Assembly (NCBI GenBank): GCA_000514715.1
Contig: AZWL01000015.1
Coordinates: forward strand, 62,001 to 126,000
Direction: 5' to 3'
Source: Streptomyces sp. CNH099
GTDB taxonomy: Bacteria > Actinomycetota > Actinomycetes > Streptomycetales > Streptomycetaceae
Length of the DNA stretch: 64,000 nt
Positions 26,201 to 32,942 of the stretch are shown in pieces. The stretch's first letter is position 1. The number at the start of each line of letters is the position of its first letter. A model generated the notes under the pieces. The model was not told the DNA's origin. It worked only from the letters and a program-made list of their open reading frames with translations, and ran no database searches. A program made the position numbers and the translations under genes.

Positions 26201-26618
26201 CCTCACCGCCATCGCCGTCGCCGCGCATGCCCACGCCGGCCGGCTGGAGCCCGTCGCCGGTCTCGTGGCCGAGCTGGAGGGCCGGATCCGTACGCTGCTC
26301 ACCGTGGACCCCCGGGACGGCGGGCAGCTCCCCGCGGAGGCCGCGGTCGACGGCACCGCGGTGCTCTGCCTCGGCCTCGTCCGCCTCGCCGCGGGCGACG
26401 ACCCGGCGGCGGCGGTGCGGCTGGTGGCGCTCGCGGAGCGGCTGTACGTGCCGCAGGTGTTCCACCCCACGCTGTCCGTCGCCCGCGCCCGCCGCGCCGC
26501 CGAGAACGCCGACGGGGCGGCGTACGCCGACGCGGTGTCGGAGTACGCCGCCCTGGGGCGGGACGAACTGCGCGAGGTGGCCCGCGGGCTCATCTCGGTT
26601 ACTGAGGGTCGCGGTTGA
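23295..26618 (+). CDS. AfsR/SARP-type STAND regulator (BTAD, NB-ARC, TPR)
   Basis: A 1,107-residue regulator. An OmpR-like winged helix (RGLLALLAGELRGGCSVARL, RVSRARAQVG-type end) is followed by a BTAD domain to about residue 250, an NB-ARC ATPase with Walker A GPGGLGKTRLAYAV at about 283 and Walker B LLVLDNCEQV, and a TPR-rich C-terminus. Gly/Ala repeats lie at 24285-24362 and a His/Asp tract at about 26083-26120. GTG 23295 is chosen because the family N-terminus begins there. It is convergent with the ABC exporter genes, overlapping the permease by 20 bp. Control of that exporter is an inference. Confidence 0.88.
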   Translation: MSAGADVELTFLARVAFRGREITAPRVRGLLALLAGELRGGCSVARLVDGLWGDGLPADPANALRILVSRARAQVGADVVVSTPAGYRLALAAEQVDVAAVVRCAEECARAVRGGDHAGALAAAEEGLGFWDAAPEAEAVPGDPVAELRAARAPLYGDLVRARALALARVGRRAEAAAPLARLLAGAPRDEEVLAELLRAEAASAGPAAALARYDAYRRELRDDLGTDPGAALRAVHRELLRDEAPAVRQGVPHDPNPLLGRDDDLAAVAGLLRSSRLTSIVGPGGLGKTRLAYAVSRRAEQQLVHFVSLAGARADEDVAGEVASALGGGAGTAGAGAGTAGAGTAGGGAAGPGGEAVAAVLAALGGRPALLVLDNCEQVVEGAADLVRELVARAADLRVLVTSRAPLGLSSEAVYRLPQLTAETSAELFAQRARAARPGVELPPAAVAQLCRHLDGLPLAVELAAARVRVLSVPEIARRLGDRFALLRGGARDAPERHRTLHAVVEWSWNLLAEDARAALRALSVFPGGFTAEAAEQVSGGGADTLELLEQLVDQSLLKAADTVAGIRFHMLETVREFSAARRAAAGEDEAVTDRFLGWARDFGRAHHDALFGHEPLRHWARLRAEQDNLVLALRHALARGDHATTAAAGAVLAGVWTTDAASFHRTFALAAETARPLSHYRPDPRHTEVTRTLSTLCTAGPFIGGGPLHPRHLAVLRRLPAAEPDSLLRALSVVLCASPGMRAPHYGTLDELRASDSPLLAGIAECVASYLWEHAHEPERALAAGRRMRAAVGAVPNPSLKLLSHSRCSELCMEAGLGEEAYGHLLAAMDALAHLSDQSPTTGLRRGLVLACLQRGEPDEAEEWLRRVEAARSAAEQPQMIAGDTGAWAEIALSRGLTELGLKRWRTAVAQLRTAGSPPHALVPAHTGAHADEHSHADGHADGHAASSGAPPDGASADPLAESWGMHLTAIAVAAHAHAGRLEPVAGLVAELEGRIRTLLTVDPRDGGQLPAEAAVDGTAVLCLGLVRLAAGDDPAAAVRLVALAERLYVPQVFHPTLSVARARRAAENADGAAYADAVSEYAALGRDELREVARGLISVTEGRG
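24285..24362 (+). repeat. In-frame Gly/Ala/Thr repeat
   Basis: GCCGGGACC-type repeats encode a Gly-Ala-Thr tract between Walker A and Walker B of the AfsR-like regulator, where ordinary members have a short surface loop. Confidence 0.65.
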
Positions 26619-27390
26619 ACGACGCCTTGGACCAGAAGTAGCCGAGCACGATCAGCCCCAGGCACCAGGCGACGGCCAGCCAGCCGTCGTGCCCGATCTC
26701 CGTGCCGAGCAGCAGCCCGCGCAGCGTCTCGATGGCCGGCGTGAACGGCTGGTACTCGGCGACCGGCCGGAACCAGCCCGGCATCGCGTCGAGCGGCACG
26801 AAGGCGCTGGACAGCAGCGGCAGCAGGATCAGCGGCGTGGCGTTGTTGCTGGCGCCCTCGGCGTTCGGGCTGACGAGCCCCATGCCGACGGCGATCCACG
26901 TCAGCGCGAGCGCGAAGAGCACCAGCAGCCCGAAGGCGGCGAGCCACTCCAGCACGGTCGCGTCGGTGGAGCGGAAGCCTATGGCGACGGCGATGGCGCC
27001 GACGATCACGACGCTGGCGAGGCACTGCAGCACGCTGCCGAGGACGTGCCCGATGAGGACGGAGCCGCGGTGGATCGCCATCGTACGGAAGCGGGCGACG
27101 ATGCCCTCGGTCATGTCCATGGCCACGGAGACGGCGGCGCCGACGGTGGTGCTGCCGATGGTCATGAGCAGCAGGCCGGGCACGACGTAGGCGATGTAGA
27201 CGTCGCGGTCCGGGGCGCCGCCGGCGAGGCCGGCGCTCATGGTGTCGCCGAAGACGTAGACGAAGAGCAGGAGCAGCATGACCGGGGTGAGCAGCAGGTT
27301 CAGGGTCATGGAGGGGTAGCGCCGGGCGTGCAGCAGGTTGCGGCGCAGCATGGTGGACGAGTCGCGTACGGCGAGGGTGAAGGTGCTCAT
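26599..27390 (-). CDS. ABC-2 type exporter permease (DrrB-like)
   Basis: A 263-residue ABC-2 permease. It has the cytoplasmic start DSSTMLRRNLLHARRYPSMT, about six membrane helices, and the ABC-2 signature region (SNNATPLILLPLLSSAFVPL and FTPAIETLRGLLLG). ATG 27390 overlaps the ATPase stop (ATGA). Drr-type exporters remove drugs or lipids; the cargo is unknown. It is convergent with the AfsR-like gene. Confidence 0.9.
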   Translation of the reverse strand: MSTFTLAVRDSSTMLRRNLLHARRYPSMTLNLLLTPVMLLLLFVYVFGDTMSAGLAGGAPDRDVYIAYVVPGLLLMTIGSTTVGAAVSVAMDMTEGIVARFRTMAIHRGSVLIGHVLGSVLQCLASVVIVGAIAVAIGFRSTDATVLEWLAAFGLLVLFALALTWIAVGMGLVSPNAEGASNNATPLILLPLLSSAFVPLDAMPGWFRPVAEYQPFTPAIETLRGLLLGTEIGHDGWLAVAWCLGLIVLGYFWSKASFNRDPQ

Positions 27391-28358
27391 CGGACGTTCT
27401 CCTCGGAATGGTCGGCGGTGGTGGCGGCGGTGAGGGCGAAGAAGACGTCGTCCAGGTCGGGGGTGTGGACGGTGAGGGTGTCGGCGTGCACGTCCGCGGC
27501 GTCCAGCCAGTCGAGGATCGCGCGCAGTTCGCGCTGCGACCCGTCGCTGGGGATCTGCAGGGTCAGCGCCTGGTCGTCGCGTACGGTCTCGCGCAGCTCG
27601 CCGACGGCCCGCTCGTACGCCCCGGGGTCCTCGAACCGCAGCCGGACGTGGCCGCCGGGGACGAGCCGCTTCAGCTCGTCGGCGGTGCCGTGGGCGACGA
27701 TCCGGCCGCCGTGCAGCACCGCGATGCTGTCGGCGAGTTCGTCGGCCTCTTCGAGGTACTGGGTGGTGAGGAAGACGGTGACGCCGTCGGTGACCAGCTC
27801 GCGGATGATCTGCCACATGGTGTGGCGGGAGCGCGGGTCGAGGCCGGTGGTCGGCTCGTCCAGGAAGATGATCCGCGGGCTGCCGACGAGGGTCATGGCG
27901 ATGTCGAGGCGGCGGCGCATGCCGCCGGAGTAGGTGGACGCGGGCTTGTGCGCGGCGTCGGTGAGGTCGAAGCGGGCCAGCAGCTCGGCGGCCACCCGCC
28001 GGCCCTCGCGGCGGGACAGGTGGTGCAGGTCCGCCATGAGGAGCATGTTCTCCTCTCCGGTGATGAGGTTGTCGACGGCGGAGAACTGGCCGGTGACCCC
28101 GATGGCGCCGCGTACGGCGTCGGGGTGGGCGGCCGGGTCGTGGCCGGCGATGCGGATGCCGCCGGCGTCGGCGGTGATCAGGGTGGACAGGATCTTCACG
28201 GCGGTGGTCTTGCCGGCGCCGTTCGGGCCGAGGAGGGAGAAGACGGTGCCCTCCGGCACGTGCAGGTCGACGCCGTCGAGGACGGTCTTGTCGCCGTACG
28301 ACTTGCGCAGCCCGGTGGCTGCGATGGCGGTGGTGGCGGTCGCGGTGGTCGTCGTCAT
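27387..28358 (-). CDS. ABC transporter ATP-binding protein (DrrA-like)
   Basis: A 323-residue ATPase of the drug-resistance DrrA class. Walker A is GPNGAGKTTAVKIL, the signature is YSGGMRRRLDIAMTL, and Walker B is IIFLDEPTTGLDPRS. A DrrA-type C-terminal domain follows. ATG 28358 is the first residue before TTTTATATTAIAATGLRKSY; an in-frame start 10 codons upstream is possible. First gene of the pair; the upstream region has three 11-bp-spaced heptamers. Confidence 0.93.
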   Translation of the reverse strand: MTTTTATATTAIAATGLRKSYGDKTVLDGVDLHVPEGTVFSLLGPNGAGKTTAVKILSTLITADAGGIRIAGHDPAAHPDAVRGAIGVTGQFSAVDNLITGEENMLLMADLHHLSRREGRRVAAELLARFDLTDAAHKPASTYSGGMRRRLDIAMTLVGSPRIIFLDEPTTGLDPRSRHTMWQIIRELVTDGVTVFLTTQYLEEADELADSIAVLHGGRIVAHGTADELKRLVPGGHVRLRFEDPGAYERAVGELRETVRDDQALTLQIPSDGSQRELRAILDWLDAADVHADTLTVHTPDLDDVFFALTAATTADHSEENVR

Positions 28359-28383
28359 GCCCCGTAGCCTGCGGGGCGCGGCG

Positions 28384-28412
28384 CTCAACGGCCTTTCAGC
28401 GCCGTTTCAGCG
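28384..28412 (-). promoter_or_regulatory. Three 11-bp-spaced heptamer repeats upstream of the ABC exporter
   Basis: On the leftward strand CGCTGAA (28412-28406), CGCTGAA (28401-28395) and CGTTGAG (28390-28384) repeat with exact 11-bp spacing, ending 25 bp before the ATPase start. SARP-family regulators bind heptamer direct repeats with 11- or 22-bp phasing at or near a -35. An inverted CGCTGAA copy lies at 28433-28439. The nearby AfsR-like protein is the obvious candidate, but binding is inferred. Confidence 0.6.
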
Positions 28413-28536
28413 GCCGCCGCTCCCCGGCGGGGCGCTGAAATGCGCAGGTCGTACGCCCCGCATGCCCGGCCGGTGGGCGGGCTGGCCCGGGAGCGTGATC
28501 ACCCGCTAGATTCCCTCGACCGACGGGGAGGGTCTT

Positions 28537-28932
28537 GTGAGCTTGTGCTTCGTGCCGTTGAGGAAGTACGCGGACTTCACCGGCCGAGCGCGCCGGCGGG
28601 AGTTCTGGTCGTTCATGCTGCTCATCCTGGTTCCGGCGGCCGCCCTCGTCGTCGCGGCGCTGCTGTCCGGGTCGGATGCCGTCTGGCTGGCGTTCACCAG
28701 CTACCTGCTGGTGACCTTCCTGCCCTCGCTCGCGGCGAGCGTCCGGCGGCTGCACGACGCGGGCAGGTCGGGCTGGTGGTGGCTCCTGGCGGCGTTCGTC
28801 CCGTTCGGCGGAATCGTGGTCCTCGTCTTCTTGCTGCTGGACAGCGAAGCGCGGGACAACGACCACGGGCCCTGCCCGAAGCCCGTTCCGGTTCCGGTTC
28901 CGGTGCGTCCCGCTTCCCCGCCCCCGGCGTGA
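28537..28932 (+). CDS. DUF805 family membrane protein
   Basis: A 131-residue protein with the DUF805 signature: KYADFTGRARRREFW (the FxGRxxRxEFW motif), two to four membrane segments, and RRLHDAGRSGWWWLL near the end. GTG 28537 has GGGGAGGG upstream. The C-terminus is a short Pro/Val repeat. Role unknown; the family is widely distributed and small. Confidence 0.9.
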   Translation: MSLCFVPLRKYADFTGRARRREFWSFMLLILVPAAALVVAALLSGSDAVWLAFTSYLLVTFLPSLAASVRRLHDAGRSGWWWLLAAFVPFGGIVVLVFLLLDSEARDNDHGPCPKPVPVPVPVRPASPPPA

Positions 28933-29012
28933 GTCCCGTACGCCCCGGGTGTGGCGGCTGCGCCGCGGGCCACCCGTCGGGTTGAATCCTCTTCGTCTTC
29001 GGCAACGACGCG

Positions 29013-29465
29013 GTGGGAGTGGTGACGGTGGACAGCGGCGGGGAGCGGTTTCTGCGGCGGGCCGTCGAGCTGGCGGCCGAGGCGCGGGCGTCCGGGAACG
29101 GGCCCTTCGGGTCGCTGCTGGTGGGGCCCGGCGGGGACGTGCTCGCGGAGGACCGGAACACCACCGTCGTGGACGACGACATCACCGCGCACCCCGAGCT
29201 GAAGCTCGCGCGGTGGGCGGCGCGCGAGCTGGACGCGGGGACGGCGGCGGGGACGACGATGTACACGAGCTGCGAGCCGTGCGGGATGTGCGCGGGGGCG
29301 CTCCTGTGGTCGGGGATCGGACGGGTGGTGTACGCGCTGTCGGCCGGGCAGTTGCGGGAGCTGCGGCCGGCGCCGGGCCCGGGGGCGGCGGTGCCGTCCG
29401 ACGGGCCTTATCTGTATGAGGAGGCCAGGCGCGTCCTTGAGGGGTACACGCCGCAGGACCGTTGA
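29013..29465 (+). CDS. Nucleoside/base deaminase (cytidine deaminase superfamily)
   Basis: A 150-residue zinc deaminase. The zinc motif is present as TSCEPCGMCAGALLWSG (PCxxC) together with an HPE version of the usual HAE motif (DDITAHPELKLARWA), which keeps the catalytic Glu. The family covers guanine, cytosine and tRNA deaminases; this short form looks like a free base or nucleoside deaminase. Several GTG starts (29013-29028) are possible. Confidence 0.85.
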   Translation: MGVVTVDSGGERFLRRAVELAAEARASGNGPFGSLLVGPGGDVLAEDRNTTVVDDDITAHPELKLARWAARELDAGTAAGTTMYTSCEPCGMCAGALLWSGIGRVVYALSAGQLRELRPAPGPGAAVPSDGPYLYEEARRVLEGYTPQDR

Positions 29466-29467
29466 AC

Positions 29468-29486
29468 GGGGATGTGTAGCATCCCC
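29468..29486. promoter_or_regulatory. Rrf2-type operator, copy 1
   Basis: GGGGATG and CATCCCC form perfect 7-bp arms around TGTAG, 4 bp before the Rrf2 start. A related site lies at the MFS gene start. Confidence 0.7.
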
Positions 29487-29489
29487 TTT

Positions 29490-29969
29490 ATGCACATGGG
29501 CGAAGGCGTCGAGTGGGGCCTGCACAGCTGTCTGACCCTGGCCTGGCTGCGGGACGCGGGCCCGGTGCCCATCCGCCGGCTGGCCGACTGGTTCGACCTG
29601 CCGCAGGAGTACCTCAAGAAGCGCCTCCAGGCCCTCGCCCGCGCCGGGATCCTGACCTCCACGCCGGGGGCGCGGGGCGGGTTCTCGCTCGCGCGGGCAC
29701 CGGAGCGGATCACGCTCATGGACGTCGTGGCCGCCCTGGAGGGCCCCCTGGAACCGTTCGTCTGCACCGAGATCCGGCAGCAGGGGTACGGGGGCCGGGG
29801 CGGGGGGCGGGAGTTCGCCCGGCCGTGCGGGGTGGCCACCGCCATGCGCCGCGCCGAGCTGGCCTGGCGGCGCGAGCTGGCCGGCCAGACCGTCGCCGAC
29901 CTGATGGCCGCCGCGCCGGCGGCCAGCGCGGAGCGCACGCGGCGGCGGTACGCGCGGCTGGCCGGCTGA
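29490..29969 (+). CDS. Rrf2 family transcriptional regulator
   Basis: A 159-residue winged-helix regulator. The Rrf2 core is visible as VPIRRLADWFDLPQEYLKKR, LQALARAGILTSTPGARGGF and RAPERITLMDVVAALEG. It lacks the three-Cys cluster of iron-sulfur Rrf2 proteins: only Cys at FVCTEI and RPCGVA, so a YwnA-like, cluster-free sensor is more likely. ATG 29490 or 29496 is possible. It lies just upstream of an MFS exporter and shares an operator pattern with it. Confidence 0.88.
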   Translation: MHMGEGVEWGLHSCLTLAWLRDAGPVPIRRLADWFDLPQEYLKKRLQALARAGILTSTPGARGGFSLARAPERITLMDVVAALEGPLEPFVCTEIRQQGYGGRGGGREFARPCGVATAMRRAELAWRRELAGQTVADLMAAAPAASAERTRRRYARLAG

Positions 29970-30020
29970 GCGGGCGCGGGTCCGGGAAGACGTAGGCGGC
30001 AGCTGAGGCAGGGGAGGAAT

Positions 30021-30039
30021 GGGGATGTCTGATATCCCG
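30021..30039. promoter_or_regulatory. Rrf2-type operator, copy 2
   Basis: GGGGATG-TCTGA-TATCCCG has the same 7-5-7 layout as the site at 29468-29486, with two changes in the right arm. It overlaps the ribosome binding site and start of the MFS gene. Confidence 0.6.
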
Positions 30040-31401
30040 GTCATGAACGGGGCGGGCGGTGCGGGAGACGCGGGCGGGTCGGGCGGCGGGGGCCCGGCGG
30101 GCGAGGCAAGCCCGGCGGGCGGTGCGGACCCGGCGGGCGGCACGGGCTCAGCGAGCGGCACGGGGTCAGCAGGCGGCACGGGCTCAGCGGCCGGGGCGCC
30201 GCCCACCGACCCGGCCGCGCCCGCTTCCCCGGCCGCCGCGGCCGCGGCCCGCCGCCGCGGGCTCTCCGCCACCCTCGTCCTCGCCCTCGGCACCTTCGCC
30301 GTCGGCACCGACGCCTTCGTCGTCGCAGGCTTCCTCCCCGCCATGGCCGGCTCCCTCGACGTCTCCGAGTCCGCCGCCGGGCAGTCCGTCACCGTCTTCG
30401 CCGCCGCGTACGCCGTCCTCTCCCCCGTCCTCGCCACCGCCTGCGCCCGCGTCCCCCGCCGGACGCTGCTCGTCGGCGCCCTGCTCGTGCTCGCCGCCGC
30501 CAACCTCGGCTCCGCGCTCGCCCCCGACTACGCCGTGCTCCTGGCGAGCCGCGTCCTCGCCGCGGCCGGGGCGGCGGCGTTCACACCGAGCGCCGGTGCC
30601 GTCGCCGCCGCGCTCGCGCCGCCCGAGCGGCGGGCGCGGGCGCTCGCGGTCGTCATCGGCGGGCTGACGATGGCCACCGCGCTGGGCGTGCCGCTGGGCA
30701 CGCTCGCGGAGCGGGCGGTGGACTGGCGTACGGCGCTGGGGCTCGTCGCCGTGCTCTGCGCGGTGTGCGCGGCCGGGGTCCACGCCGTCATGCCGCCGCT
30801 GCCCGGCGGGGCGCCGGTGCCGCTGCGGGCGCGGCTGCGCGCGCTGCGCCGGCCCGGCGTGCTCGCCGTACTGCCGCTGACCGCGCTGGGCATGGGCGCG
30901 GGGTACACGGTCTACGCGTACACCGTGCCCGTGCTGGACGGCGTCGGCGCCGGCGGCCGGGCGGTGCCGTGGATGCTGTGCCTGTACGGAGCCGGGGCGG
31001 TCGCCGGCAACTTCGCGGCCGGCCTGGCCACCGACCGCTGGGGCGCGGTGCGGGTGCTGGGCACCGGGTACGCGCTGATGGCGGCGGGCCTCGGCGTGCT
31101 CGCCCTGTCGGCCGCGGCGGGCGTACGCCTCCTGCCGCTGACGGCGGCGGCGGTCGTGGCGTGGGGCGCGAGCAGCTGGTGCCAGACCCCGCCGCAGCAG
31201 CACCGGCTCATCTCCGCCGCGCCGCGGGAGACGGCGCTCGTGGTCGGCCTCAACGCCTCGGCCATCTACACCGGCATCGGCCTCGGCACGCTGCTCGGCG
31301 GGCTGCTGTTGCCGCTGGGGACGGCGCAGGCCGCGGGGGCCGGGGCGGTGCTGGCGCTGGCGGCGGGGGCGTGGCTGGCGGGCACCCGGCGGCACCGGTG
31401 A
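30025..31401 (+). CDS. MFS transporter, DHA1-type drug exporter family
   Basis: Twelve-helix major facilitator of 458 residues. After a Gly/Ala/Ser/Thr repeat tract of about 65 residues comes the first helix (LVLALGTFAVGTDAFVVAGF), then SESAAGQSVTVFAAAYAVLS and the motif A-like region near VPRRTLLVGA. It resembles arabinose/chloramphenicol-type exporters. ATG 30025 is chosen over 30019 because GGAGG is 8 bases upstream. Probably controlled by the preceding Rrf2 regulator. Cargo unknown. Confidence 0.9.
   Translation: MSDIPVMNGAGGAGDAGGSGGGGPAGEASPAGGADPAGGTGSASGTGSAGGTGSAAGAPPTDPAAPASPAAAAAARRRGLSATLVLALGTFAVGTDAFVVAGFLPAMAGSLDVSESAAGQSVTVFAAAYAVLSPVLATACARVPRRTLLVGALLVLAAANLGSALAPDYAVLLASRVLAAAGAAAFTPSAGAVAAALAPPERRARALAVVIGGLTMATALGVPLGTLAERAVDWRTALGLVAVLCAVCAAGVHAVMPPLPGGAPVPLRARLRALRRPGVLAVLPLTALGMGAGYTVYAYTVPVLDGVGAGGRAVPWMLCLYGAGAVAGNFAAGLATDRWGAVRVLGTGYALMAAGLGVLALSAAAGVRLLPLTAAAVVAWGASSWCQTPPQQHRLISAAPRETALVVGLNASAIYTGIGLGTLLGGLLLPLGTAQAAGAGAVLALAAGAWLAGTRRHR
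30050..30230 (+). repeat. In-frame repeat at the MFS N-terminus
   Basis: Imperfect GGCACGGGCTCAGC-type 18-bp units encode Gly-Thr-Gly-Ser-Ala blocks before the first membrane helix. They are absent from the canonical MFS core and look like recent expansion. Confidence 0.65.
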
Positions 31402-31620
31402 GCGGAGGCAGTGGCCGGCGGCGGGGGCGGGGCGGGCAGCGCCGACGGTGCTGACGATGCCGGCGGTGCGGTCCGTACGGGGCGATACGGGCCCCGTACC
31501 GCCGTACGGCCCACGCCCCCCCGCGCGCCCGCGCCGTTGGCGGGAGCCGACGAGTCGGCGCCCTCAGGACTGTCGCCCCCGACCCACCTCCGTACGGTGC
31601 CCGTTGTGCTGGAATCGACT

Positions 31621-32106
31621 ATGGCCACGACCACCGACGGCGCCACGCCGCCCCTACCGGACGAGTCCGCGCACCGTGCGCGTACCCAAGCCGAGCTGTT
31701 ACGGGCCGAGGCTACGCAGCACAAGAAGCTGGCCCACCGCAGAGCCGAGTTCTGGGCCAAGGCCGACGTCGCGCTCGGCTTCCCCGCCGCCCTGCTCGCC
31801 GCAGTCTCGGGTTCTGCCGCGCTGGCGTCCGCGGACGCGCGGGTGCCGGCGGCGCTGGGCACCCTGCTCTCGGCCGGGTTCGCCGCGGGGGCGGCATTCC
31901 TGCGGAGCGAGCGGCGGCGGCAGGCGAACAAGCGGTCCCGGCACGCGTGGGCCGCGGTGGAGGGGAAGGCGTCGGTGCTGCTGGCGCGGGAGGGGATCGG
32001 GTCCGCGGATCTGGCGGAGCTGTACGAGGTCCGGCAGACGGCGCTCGCGGCGTACGAGGGCGACGAGAACCCCCGCCCTCCGGGCCCCCTGCCCCCACCG
32101 GCCTGA
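31621..32106 (+). CDS. SLATT-like two-helix membrane protein
   Basis: A 161-residue protein. An N-terminal charged helix (RTQAELLRAEATQHKKLAHR) leads to two membrane segments (ALGFPAALLAAVSGSAALA and LGTLLSAGFAAGAAFL) and a charged C-terminal region. This layout matches SLATT domains (Burroughs and colleagues), membrane effectors often found with nucleotide-second-messenger conflict systems. Here no CD-NTase, SLOG or other partner is adjacent. ATG 31621 starts MATTTDG; the open frame extends upstream without membrane character. Family call is by eye. Confidence 0.5.
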   Translation: MATTTDGATPPLPDESAHRARTQAELLRAEATQHKKLAHRRAEFWAKADVALGFPAALLAAVSGSAALASADARVPAALGTLLSAGFAAGAAFLRSERRRQANKRSRHAWAAVEGKASVLLAREGIGSADLAELYEVRQTALAAYEGDENPRPPGPLPPPA

Positions 32107-32222
32107 CGCGGCGGGGGCCGCTGTCGCGTACGGACCTGCCGCGGGACCGGACCCGCCCGGCACCGCGGACCCGCCGCCGCACCGCGGACCCGTCCCGGCG
32201 CCGCCCGCACCGCTCCGGCGGC

Positions 32223-32894
32223 CTACGCCGTCGCCGCGCCGGCCACCGCCTCGACCGCCTCCAGCACCGGCGTGCCGCCGGCGACCAGCTCCAGCGTCAG
32301 CCGCGCCGTCCGCGGCTCGTCCAGCAATGCGACCAGCACCGCCGCCACGTCGTCCCGCGGGACCTCCGAACGGCCCGTGTGCTCGGCGAGGTTGACGAGC
32401 CCTCTGCCCGCGTCGTTCACGAGCCGGCCGGGGCGCAGGATCGTCCAGTCGAGGCCGGACCGGGCCCGTACGTCGTCGTCCGCGGCGGTCTTCGCCCGCA
32501 GGTACGCGGCGAAGACCGGGTCCGTGCCGGGCGGCGGCTCGCGGTCGGTGCCCATGGCGGAGACGACGAGGAAGCGCCGCACGCCGGCCGCCTCGGCGGC
32601 GTCGGCGAAGAGCACGGCGGCGCCGCGGTCGACGGTCTCCTTGCGGGCCTCGCCGCTGCCGGGTCCGGCGCCGGCGGCGAACACCGCGGCGTCGGCGCCG
32701 TCGAGATGCCGGGCGACCTCGTCGACGGAGGCGGACTCCAGGTCGCAGACGGCGGCTTCGGCGCCGACGTCCTGGAGGTCCTCGGCGTGTTCGGGGCGGC
32801 GGACGAGACCCGTGACCGCGTCGCCGCGGGCGGAGAGCAGGCGCTCCAGCCGCAGGGCGATCTGACCGTGTCCGCCGGCGATGACGATGCGCAT
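32223..32894 (-). CDS. NAD(P)-binding SDR-like protein (NmrA/YhfK type)
   Basis: Atypical SDR of 223 residues. Rossmann motif IVIAGGHGQIALRLERLLSA at the start, RRFLVVSAMGTD, and LDWTILRPGRLVN are the usual landmarks of this group. No substrate can be named. It is followed on the same strand by the amidohydrolase gene's downstream end; the two are in tandem on the minus strand with the amidohydrolase 5' side further right. Confidence 0.87.
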   Translation of the reverse strand: MRIVIAGGHGQIALRLERLLSARGDAVTGLVRRPEHAEDLQDVGAEAAVCDLESASVDEVARHLDGADAAVFAAGAGPGSGEARKETVDRGAAVLFADAAEAAGVRRFLVVSAMGTDREPPPGTDPVFAAYLRAKTAADDDVRARSGLDWTILRPGRLVNDAGRGLVNLAEHTGRSEVPRDDVAAVLVALLDEPRTARLTLELVAGGTPVLEAVEAVAGAATA

Positions 32895-32942
32895 GCGTCC
32901 GACGTTAACGCCTCACCGCCCGCCCCGCGTGCAGGCGCCCGC

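Noticed and set aside
26059..27933. A 624-codon rightward frame over the end of the AfsR-like gene and the ABC permease
   Set aside because: Both strands already hold recognisable genes here (AfsR-like end and DrrB/DrrA), and the frame product is His/Arg/Gly-rich without motifs.
28694..30503. Leftward frames of 190-600 codons opposite the DUF805, deaminase, Rrf2 and MFS genes
   Set aside because: No conserved motif is visible, while the rightward genes have family motifs and ribosome binding sites.
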